Below are positions 1 to 5,190 of a stretch of DNA of 5,190 bases, in pieces. Position 1 is the stretch's first letter. Every line of letters starts with the position of its first letter. The translations under genes were made by a program, and so were the position numbers. The notes under the pieces are model-generated. The model ran no database searches. It was not told where the DNA came from and saw nothing but the letters and a program-made list of their open reading frames with translations. Origin of the DNA: an uncultured Flavobacteriales bacterium (GTDB taxonomy: Bacteria; Bacteroidota; Bacteroidia; Flavobacteriales_D; Sanyastnellaceae); contig CALACF010000273.1 of the NCBI GenBank assembly GCA_937890245.1, forward strand, positions 1 to 5,190, read 5' to 3'.

Positions 1-947
1 TGGTTGATCAAGACGTAGTTGCAGAAGGTCATGTTGTTCACCTCGTCGTTGGTAGAAAAGGCAAAGCTCTGGGCGCGGATTTCCATGCCGATCGGCTCGC
101 CTTGGCTCTCGGTGTGCACATTTCCCTTGTCGTTGAACACCCAGTAATAGGTCTGGTCACCGTACAGGGGCACGAGGTCTTCGCGTCTTCGATTGGCACA
201 ATCAATCTCCTGGAGGAAATCATACCATGGGTAGTCTCCCGTTGAGGGGTCGTAGGTCCCATCGCCGTTGAAGTCGGAAAATGGCGCGATGTAATAATCC
301 TGGCTTAAGGCGACGTTTCCGTGGGCGGGATAGTCGTAGAAATAGGAAGGGATGGAATAGCCGTCGGGGAATTCCGTGGCGAGATCGCAATTGGGGTCGT
401 TGAGGCACTCGAAGTACTGGCGGTGGCGCATGGCGTCACTCCGCTCGCAAATTGTGAACGCGTCGTACGCGTTGCAGGTGGCCTCGTCCGTTTCGGCCGT
501 GCCGTCGTTTGAAAGCGGTCCGGGCCAGAAATCATTTCCGCTGTTGCGGTACTTGACGGCTGCGAGTTTTAGTTGCTGGTCTGGCGAAATGCCCGCCATC
601 CATAGCGCGCCGCCGTAAACCACACTAACCCCGCCATCGCGCGGGACCATGTAGGCGCCCTTGTCAATTGCCCGGTCGTACCAAAGCGAGCCTCCGTTTT
701 CGAGTAGGGCCCTCACGTTGTTCCACTCCAAATCGCGCAAGGCCGTCGCGGGCGCACAAGCGGCAGCGATGTCACGGATGCCGGCGTCGGCGTATTGCTT
801 GGAAGTTGGCTCGGGGCTTACCGCAATGGCGTAGCCCTTCTGGAACTGGGCTTCTACGCCCTGTGCAATGGCTTGATTCCCCGCAGCTAGATTGAATATG
901 CACCCCAGCAGCAGCAGCCACTGGGCCACTGCCCGCACATCAACCAT
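1..947 (-). CDS. N-terminal part of a second giant secreted protein (3' end outside window)
   Basis: An open frame of 315 full codons runs from ATG 947 off the left edge with no stop. It begins with a signal peptide (1-28, LLLL core, AIA before Gln29). Next come WNNVRALLENGGSLWYD (75-91), VVYGGALWMAGI (109-120), KYRNSGNDFWPGP (132-144), a Cys-containing segment (C158, C167, C181, C187), a calcium-loop-like DFNGDGTYD (225-233), YYWVFNDKGNVHTE (267-280) and PIGMEIRAQSFAF (285-297). These motifs match, from memory, the N-terminal region of large Bacteroidota T9SS-sorted proteins of roughly 1,400 residues. This is apparently the same family whose C-terminal part occupies 5190-2012, making the two genes tandem paralogues. 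The ATG shares its A with the stop codon of the PorV-like gene, which implies co-transcription and probably coupled translation. I see no enzymatic motif and the biochemical role is unknown. A C-terminal sorting domain is expected beyond the left edge but cannot be verified here. Confidence 0.85.
   Translation of the reverse strand, partial: MVDVRAVAQWLLLLGCIFNLAAGNQAIAQGVEAQFQKGYAIAVSPEPTSKQYADAGIRDIAAACAPATALRDLEWNNVRALLENGGSLWYDRAIDKGAYMVPRDGGVSVVYGGALWMAGISPDQQLKLAAVKYRNSGNDFWPGPLSNDGTAETDEATCNAYDAFTICERSDAMRHRQYFECLNDPNCDLATEFPDGYSIPSYFYDYPAHGNVALSQDYYIAPFSDFNGDGTYDPSTGDYPWYDFLQEIDCANRRREDLVPLYGDQTYYWVFNDKGNVHTESQGEPIGMEIRAQSFAFSTNDEVNNMTFCNYVLIN
249..275 (-). other. Calcium-loop-like DxNxDGxxD motif in second giant protein
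   Basis: Residues 225-233 of the left-edge protein read DFNGDGTYD. The D-x-N-x-D-G-x-x-D spacing is that of dockerin, EF-hand or thrombospondin-3-type calcium loops. Position 12 of a canonical EF-hand loop would be Thr236 rather than Glu/Asp, so this is not a full EF hand. It may be a structural calcium site in a secreted protein. Confidence 0.5.
864..947 (-). other. Signal peptide of the second giant protein
   Basis: Residues 1-28 carry one Arg (R5), a hydrophobic core WLLLLGCIFNLAA and an A-I-A site before Gln29, consistent with signal peptidase I cleavage. LLGC at 13-16 superficially resembles a lipobox. However, Leu at -2 is unusual and the hydrophobic run continues past the Cys, so a soluble Sec substrate is more likely. 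Confidence 0.75.
906..917 (-). repeat. CTG x4 run in a signal-peptide core
   Basis: Four consecutive CTG codons encode Leu11-14 in the hydrophobic core of the second giant protein's signal peptide. A one-unit change would keep the frame and only alter hydrophobic-core length. This is a minor feature. Confidence 0.6.
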
Positions 948-949
948 TA
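945..949 (-). promoter_or_regulatory. TAATG stop/start overlap (translational coupling)
   Basis: On the minus strand the PorV-like gene's TAA (949-947) overlaps the next gene's ATG (947-945) by one base. The preceding bases have no AGGAGG-like sequence. Reinitiation by ribosomes finishing the upstream gene is the simplest explanation for how the downstream start is used. Confidence 0.8.
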
Positions 950-1984
950 GATGGAGATGTTGAACCCAAGCGAGTGCGTACCGTCAAATGGGTTGGTTGT
1001 GCGGTATCCGTAATGGATGCCAATGAATCCGTCACCATTCGTTGGAAACTTGGCAGAAAAACCTGCACTGGGACCTGTGAAGGCGTTGGTCCGTGTTTCA
1101 TCTGACCCCAGGCCTTCTTCGTGCTGGTATCCTACGCGAAGTTGCACGCGGTCTTTGAAGTCGAGTTCGAGTCCGCCGGAAAAATTGTCCTTCGTGAAGC
1201 TATTTGAAGTGAATTGTCCAGTGCCGACCAATGCCAAGCTCTCCTTGCGGAAGATTTCGTAGCCAAAGCCGATGTTCACGAGTGAGGGCATCTCGAAGCG
1301 TTCAGAACGCACCATCAAAGTCAAGCTCTCCGCCTGGCCTTGTGGTGTTGCAGTGAGGGTCATTCCATCGCCTCCATAACGCAAGGGCGGTCCTACGTTG
1401 CGGAGCGAAATACCGAACTTCAAGCGTCCGTCGTCACCCGCGTTGTAGCGAATGCCGGCATCGATTGAAATGCCACCAGCCCGCACATTCGAAATGCTCT
1501 CCGAAATGATGCGCAGCGTCATGCCGCCGTAAATCGATTCGCTGAAGGCTTTTGCGTATGAAATGCCGATGTTCGAGAAGGAAGGCGAGAACGAGCCAAT
1601 CCCGCCCTCCGGCAAATCCTCGGTTGTAATCGGAATATCGCCGAAGCCCATAGAGGTCACGGTCACGCCCAAAACACCGGATCCCATTGCTTGAACAAAG
1701 CCCAAGCTGTTCAAGGTGATGCCGGATCCCACCAAGTACTGCTGGCTTGAAAAGGCCAATTCTGTGCGTTCGACAAAGGCCATGCCGGCCACGTTTAAGA
1801 ACCCAGCTTCAACACCGGTAATGGTCGCCATATTCGAACCGGCGAGACCCGTGCTGAGAGACCAGGGGTTCATCAGCAGTTGGCCTGCGCCAGCTGATCC
1901 GGCGCGGTCCGGGTTGCCCGCAAAAGCTGTGCTGCTCACGGCCAAAGCGGCCAGTGTCAGACTGAGGAGTGAAATGCGTTTCAT
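947..1984 (-). CDS. PorV/PorQ-family outer-membrane protein (T9SS shuttle-like)
   Basis: A complete 345-residue protein, the usual size for PorV/PorQ-like FadL-type beta barrels. Residues 1-22 form a signal peptide (two basic residues, hydrophobic core, AFA cleavage before Gly23). The mature start, DRAGSAGAGQLLMNP (26-40), with GVEAGFLNVAGMAF (57-70), is characteristic of the family. Other family motifs are GDIPIT (115-120), FSPSFSNIGISYAKAFSES (132-150), NVGPPLRYGGDG (196-207) and PSLVNIGFGYEI (233-244). Alternating strands continue to the C-terminus. PorV in known T9SS binds cargo C-terminal domains at the translocon and carries them to the attachment complex. This copy sits between two giant cargo-like genes, so I infer a paralogue dedicated to them rather than the housekeeping PorV. 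I chose ATG 1984 over an in-frame TTG at 2008, because the signal peptide begins naturally at MKRISLL and the TTG adds eight non-signal residues. No Shine-Dalgarno sequence is seen. Confidence 0.92.
   Translation of the reverse strand: MKRISLLSLTLAALAVSSTAFAGNPDRAGSAGAGQLLMNPWSLSTGLAGSNMATITGVEAGFLNVAGMAFVERTELAFSSQQYLVGSGITLNSLGFVQAMGSGVLGVTVTSMGFGDIPITTEDLPEGGIGSFSPSFSNIGISYAKAFSESIYGGMTLRIISESISNVRAGGISIDAGIRYNAGDDGRLKFGISLRNVGPPLRYGGDGMTLTATPQGQAESLTLMVRSERFEMPSLVNIGFGYEIFRKESLALVGTGQFTSNSFTKDNFSGGLELDFKDRVQLRVGYQHEEGLGSDETRTNAFTGPSAGFSAKFPTNGDGFIGIHYGYRTTNPFDGTHSLGFNISI
1919..1984 (-). other. Signal peptide of PorV-like protein
   Basis: The first 22 residues have a KR n-region, a Leu/Ala-rich core and an A-F-A motif before Gly23. 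This is a typical signal peptidase I site and sends the barrel to the outer membrane through Sec and BAM. Confidence 0.85.
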
Positions 1985-2011
1985 GCTTGTGAATGCTTTG
2001 AAATCCAATGC
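1985..2011 (-). other. 27-base intergenic gap, no terminator or SD seen
   Basis: This is the only non-coding gap in the window, between the first giant gene and the PorV-like ATG. It contains no GC-rich hairpin with a T-run, no Bacteroidota-type promoter that I can recognise and no Shine-Dalgarno sequence. This supports read-through transcription. If the TTG at 2008 were the start, the gap would shrink to 3 bases. Confidence 0.6.
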
Positions 2012-5000
2012 TTAGAGGTTGTCGAGATCGGTTGGGCGCATAACGCCGAACCATTTGAGGACTTTTTCGCCGACTCCCGGCACGTCCACGTGTACGATGT
2101 AGAGCCCACCAGCGATGGGCACGTTTCTGCTATTCTTCAGGTCCCAGTCTAGGAAGGTCAAAGGATCGGCCTTCTGGTAGGTTCTGATCAGGGTGCCCTG
2201 AATATTGTAGATGCGCACCGTGCACTCTTCTGGCAGCCCTGTAACCTTGATCCGGTTGTCGAGTTTGCTGGTCTCGTACTTGCTCATGGCATAGTACGGA
2301 TTGGGTACGATGCGGATGTTCTCCAGCTCTTCAATCAAGGTTGGATTGCTGAGCACTTCTGATGCAACGTCGCGGGTCGAGAAGGTGTAGATATTGTTGT
2401 TGTTGTTCACCGAGCCGTCGATCAAGTCTACATCGGATTCTGAGTCCGAGTATCGCTCGTACCGCTTGGCAACACGAAGACGAATCTTCACACGTCCGGG
2501 CACCAGCCCGTCTTGCGGGCTGAGCATCTCGAAACCATCGTTGAGCAGCGATGAACCCACCCACGTGCAAGCGCGGAATACGCGGCGTTGCATGGTAGAA
2601 GAGAAGTTGGCCCCGAGGGCGTCGTACAGGAATGCGCCTTGGTCGTAGGCAGGCACACGCCCGCTGTTGTCATCTGCGAACTGCTGGTTCTTGAAGATGT
2701 AAATCCAGTGCTGTCCACCGGCATACGCCTGCCCAAGCGAGCCCGTCAAGCGGTTGGACGGATTGAACAACATGTCCTTTCCGTTGTCTGCTGAAGCCCA
2801 AGAGTCTTCACCGAAGGCCATGTTGAGGCGCTCTCCCGTGCCGATGTCGATGGCATATCCAGGGAACCAGCCCATGCCTTCAGGGCCGGTCAAGTTTGCC
2901 TGGCTGGCGTTTCCGCCCTCGTCTTCCGTCAGTCCGTTCTTGTCGACCGATGCGTGGCGCCGCAGATGCATCTTCTCTGGGGTCTCCCCGGTGAGGTTCT
3001 GCGCGAGCGCTTCGTTTGGCTGCATCTCCAATACGGGGCAACGCGTCCAAAGCGACTTGTCCGATGTCAAGACGACGTCCACGTTGTTGATACCCGAGAT
3101 GGCCTCGGTGATCGGTCCGAGGTTGCCCTTGAGCGACTCGATGGTCGGCGCAACAGCGGGGTAGGCCGACGTGCTTCCGTCCTCAAAAGTGATGTTGTCG
3201 GTCCAAGAAACCAGCGCATACGGCGCCCAGGTTCCACCGAGAATGCCTTCGTAGACCTCGTCCTCATCGAAGGGGTCGCCCGGCTTCATGTCGTCAAAGA
3301 CAGCTTCATAGGTCGGCGTCCCATCGGGCGTCTCTTGGTTGCCCGAGCGGATCCAGTTGTAGAAGTTTCCGATGCCCTCTTGGTCTGCCAATCCTCCGAG
3401 CCAAGGCTGGGTCGGATCGTCAAACTCAATCGTGCTTGCAAGCGGCTCGGTGAACTTCTTTTCGTTCGGGTAGTCGTACTGCTCCCACGTCACAGCCAGT
3501 CCCCAGTCCATGAGCAAATCTTCGTTGCGCACGGAAATAGCGTCCTGTGATGTGCGCACGGCGTCCAGGTCGTTGTCGGGATCCTCGTCGTTGAGCAGGG
3601 TCAAGTTGGTCAGCTGCCAGAAGCACGCCTCGGGGTCGCTGTCTGGGTAGATGTCCTCGCGATCTGGCGCAAGGCGCAGCTCAAAGTCGCCGAAAGGCAC
3701 CTTCAAGGGGTCGACCACGTAAACGGCCACCGGACCAGCGCCGGCCACGTAAGTCACTTCGGGCACGCGTACCTCGGCGACGATGCGCGCCTCAGTTGCG
3801 GCATCGATGTCCAGAATATTGTCGCCGCATCCCTTGCCTTCCAGGCGGGTCAGCGAAACGCCATCGCCATAGTCCGCCGCCTGAATAGTACCACCAGCCT
3901 GTGATGCAACGGGGTGGGGAATGGCGGAAAAACTGCGAATCGATCCGACAGCCCCCTTGCGTGAACCCAGAAATTGCTTGTTCTGCCCAGTTCCGTTGAT
4001 CGTGTTGAACGGCTCGTAATTGTTGTAGCCATAGGCGATGGCCATAAAGTGGTACGTCTTGTAGTTGATCAGCGCAGTGCTTCCCTGTGCGAAGGCATCC
4101 TTTGTCACTTGAAAGCTGTGCCGGATCCCGTCGTTTTCACCATCCACCATGAGGGTGGGCACTGACAACCCCAACAAAGCATCGAATGCGTAGTCAATGA
4201 TCTGCTCAATGTCGTCCTCGACGTCGCATTGTGCGATCAGTCGTGATTTCGCCACGTCTTCTAGCTCGTCTGGCCCCACTTTGTCATCGAGGACCTGGTA
4301 CACTTTGTAGCCTTGAAACGAATAGCTTCGGGCAGCGGAATCGAGCGGCTCGCCTGTGGTTGCACTGGCGGGCGTGCTGGGGTCAAAGGTGAGATAGGTC
4401 TCCTGGAAGTTGTTCGAGATCGGATTGGTATTGGTCAAAAACAGGACGAGTCCCTGGTCCAACTCCCGGATCGTTACGTCCGGCGCGTCGGGGCCAGAGA
4501 CGATTTCGAAGCAGTTGTCAAATAGGGCTTGGGCCTTGTCGTCGGCAATGCGCAGCAACTCCACGCTGGCAAAGGGCTCGCCAGCCTCGGCACGGGCAAA
4601 AACCATTCCCACTGTGATATTGTTGTAGTCGCCCGGCTCCAATGTGAAGGGCCCAGCGCTCTGCAAGAAAAGTCGATCGCCAGGCGGGTTGCCTGCCGTT
4701 TGCTCGGTCCAGGGGTCGACGGCGATGCCCTGCGTTCCCCACTGGTTTGGATCCGTATCGCCTGGGTACATGTAATCTGCGGGGATGCTGGGATCTGCAC
4801 CGGACGCCTCTGTAATGCCATTTCCGCCATACACCATCCGCTGGCCGTTGCGCCAGTAGCCGCGCATGTAGTTGTAGTAATGGGAGGCCTGTGAAGGTTG
4901 GCCATCAATGCCGCTGGACCAGTTGTAGTACAGAAACTTGCGCATCCCATAGCGTTCGTTGTCTGCGATTCCATCGCCATATCCGATGCCAATGCCACCG

Positions 5001-5190
5001 TACGGAATGCCCAAGGAATCTACAGCATCGGTGAACACGCTGGTCAAGGGGTTGTCTATGCCGTCGCTGTCTTGGTAGGGTCCCTCGAAAAAGTCGATGC
5101 CCATGGCGGGCGGGTGTTCGCCGTACCCAAGGGAGTACGAGGTTTGTTCGTCGAAGGCGTCGCCGTTGTACGCGTAGCCAAGGCCACGCT
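2012..5190 (-). CDS. Giant secreted protein with C-terminal T9SS-type sorting domain (5' end outside window)
   Basis: This is the C-terminal portion of a very large secreted protein. The frame is open from the right edge to the TAA at 2012-2014, giving about 1,058 visible residues. The first in-window ATG (5104) is unlikely to be the start, because 28 in-frame residues with family-like motifs (RGLGYAYNGDAFDE, then GYGEHPPA) precede it. Numbering from that Met, I see an acidic DSDGID loop (12-17), a possible fibronectin-III-like unit from YSFQGYKVYQ (261-270) to FMAIAYGYNNYEPF (353-366), SDKSLWTRCP (681-690), GWFPGYAIDIGTGERLN (745-761), five Asn (900-904), and a C-terminal sandwich with VPNPYY (933-938), GGLYIVHV (999-1006) and KVLKWFG (1014-1020). 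These motifs match, from memory, large Bacteroidota proteins annotated only as T9SS-sorted. No enzymatic motif is apparent and the function is unknown. It is probably exported by the T9SS and held at the cell surface or released. It is the first visible gene of an operon with the PorV-like gene 27 bases downstream. Confidence 0.88.
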   Translation of the reverse strand, partial: RGLGYAYNGDAFDEQTSYSLGYGEHPPAMGIDFFEGPYQDSDGIDNPLTSVFTDAVDSLGIPYGGIGIGYGDGIADNERYGMRKFLYYNWSSGIDGQPSQASHYYNYMRGYWRNGQRMVYGGNGITEASGADPSIPADYMYPGDTDPNQWGTQGIAVDPWTEQTAGNPPGDRLFLQSAGPFTLEPGDYNNITVGMVFARAEAGEPFASVELLRIADDKAQALFDNCFEIVSGPDAPDVTIRELDQGLVLFLTNTNPISNNFQETYLTFDPSTPASATTGEPLDSAARSYSFQGYKVYQVLDDKVGPDELEDVAKSRLIAQCDVEDDIEQIIDYAFDALLGLSVPTLMVDGENDGIRHSFQVTKDAFAQGSTALINYKTYHFMAIAYGYNNYEPFNTINGTGQNKQFLGSRKGAVGSIRSFSAIPHPVASQAGGTIQAADYGDGVSLTRLEGKGCGDNILDIDAATEARIVAEVRVPEVTYVAGAGPVAVYVVDPLKVPFGDFELRLAPDREDIYPDSDPEACFWQLTNLTLLNDEDPDNDLDAVRTSQDAISVRNEDLLMDWGLAVTWEQYDYPNEKKFTEPLASTIEFDDPTQPWLGGLADQEGIGNFYNWIRSGNQETPDGTPTYEAVFDDMKPGDPFDEDEVYEGILGGTWAPYALVSWTDNITFEDGSTSAYPAVAPTIESLKGNLGPITEAISGINNVDVVLTSDKSLWTRCPVLEMQPNEALAQNLTGETPEKMHLRRHASVDKNGLTEDEGGNASQANLTGPEGMGWFPGYAIDIGTGERLNMAFGEDSWASADNGKDMLFNPSNRLTGSLGQAYAGGQHWIYIFKNQQFADDNSGRVPAYDQGAFLYDALGANFSSTMQRRVFRACTWVGSSLLNDGFEMLSPQDGLVPGRVKIRLRVAKRYERYSDSESDVDLIDGSVNNNNNIYTFSTRDVASEVLSNPTLIEELENIRIVPNPYYAMSKYETSKLDNRIKVTGLPEECTVRIYNIQGTLIRTYQKADPLTFLDWDLKNSRNVPIAGGLYIVHVDVPGVGEKVLKWFGVMRPTDLDNL
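2015..2320 (-). other. T9SS-like C-terminal sorting domain (within the giant protein)
   Basis: The last ~100 residues look like a type-A-like T9SS C-terminal domain. It opens with the VPNPYY element, followed by short beta strands (RIKVTGLP, CTVRIYNIQGTLIRTY), a DWDLKN turn segment, then GGLYIVHVDVPG and the basic KVLKWF strand. In known T9SS cargo this sandwich directs transport across the outer membrane and is usually removed or used for anchoring. Here the final strand is followed by a tail, GVMRPTDLDNL, where classical type-A domains normally stop soon after the lysine-containing strand. The assignment rests on motif recognition and I did not run a profile search. Confidence 0.72.
2393..2407 (-). 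repeat. Short AAC/AAT trinucleotide run encoding five Asn
   Basis: Four AAC codons and one AAT encode Asn900-904 of the first giant protein, between an acidic Asp/Ser-rich stretch and the strand IYTFSTRD. It probably encodes a flexible linker or loop just before the C-terminal sorting domain. The tract is short, so slippage is possible but not indicated. Confidence 0.7.
5054..5071 (-). other. Acidic DSDGID loop in first giant protein
   Basis: DSDGID lies just after FFEGPYQ and resembles a short thrombospondin-3-like calcium-binding loop. The same segment is, from memory, conserved in relatives of this protein, which suggests a structural role. Metal binding is inferred only. Confidence 0.4.

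Noticed and set aside
899..911. Lipoprotein signal (LLGC) in the second giant protein
   Set aside because: Leu at -2 is unusual for a lipobox, the hydrophobic core continues beyond the Cys, and a good A-I-A signal peptidase I site follows.
1716..2015. Plus-strand open frame of 99 codons over the start of the PorV-like gene
   Set aside because: It is antisense to the signal peptide and the diagnostic N-terminal motif of the PorV-like protein, with no independent support.
2754..3164. Plus-strand open frame of 136 codons
   Set aside because: It is antisense to conserved motifs of the giant protein, including GWFPGYAIDIGTGERLN, and has no recognisable product.
2954..3550. Plus-strand open frame of 198 codons
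   Set aside because: It lies wholly antisense to the well-supported giant protein. Its translation is Arg/Val-rich without domain motifs or a signal peptide, which is typical of a shadow frame in GC-rich DNA.
4474..4998. Minus-strand open frame of 174 codons in another frame
   Set aside because: It overlaps the main minus-strand gene, where family motifs are continuous. The product is Thr/Ala/Pro-rich low complexity and no frameshift is needed to explain the region.
1..5190. The window as a circular element in which the left gene runs on into the right-edge gene
   Set aside because: Joining position 1 to 5190 on the minus strand puts the right gene out of frame by one base. The expected ~30 family residues between the fragments would also be missing, so two separate genes on a longer contig fit better.

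Overview
The window looks like part of a Bacteroidota genome. All recognisable coding is on the minus strand. The proteins carry hallmarks of the type IX secretion system (T9SS): a PorV/PorQ-family outer-membrane barrel protein, and very large secreted multidomain proteins with a C-terminal sorting-type domain. Translation starts lack Shine-Dalgarno sequences, as is common in this phylum. Base composition is moderately GC-rich by eye (not counted). That would suit higher-GC lineages such as Saprospiria or Rhodothermia-like groups better than typical AT-rich flavobacteria, but I cannot assign a genus.

Layout in transcription order, right to left. (1) Positions 5190-2012 hold the C-terminal ~1,058 residues of a giant secreted protein whose 5' end lies beyond the right edge. 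It ends in a T9SS-like beta-sandwich sorting domain. (2) After a 27-base gap, positions 1984-947 hold a complete 345-residue PorV/PorQ-like outer-membrane protein with a signal peptide. (3) Its stop codon overlaps the ATG of the next gene by one base. Positions 947-1 hold the first ~315 residues of a second giant secreted protein, which runs off the left edge. From remembered family motifs, the left fragment is the N-terminal part, and the right fragment almost exactly the remaining part, of one protein architecture. I therefore infer two tandem paralogues of about 1,400 residues each with the PorV-like gene between them.

The three genes are co-directional with almost no spacing, so they are very probably one operon. 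In the known T9SS, PorV picks up cargo at the SprA/Sov translocon and delivers it to the PorU attachment or sortase machinery. A PorV paralogue inserted between two giant cargo-like genes suggests a dedicated carrier or anchor for them. This is the most interesting feature of the window. There are no RNA genes, mobile elements, CRISPR arrays or convincing promoters or terminators, and no gene-free stretch longer than 27 bases.
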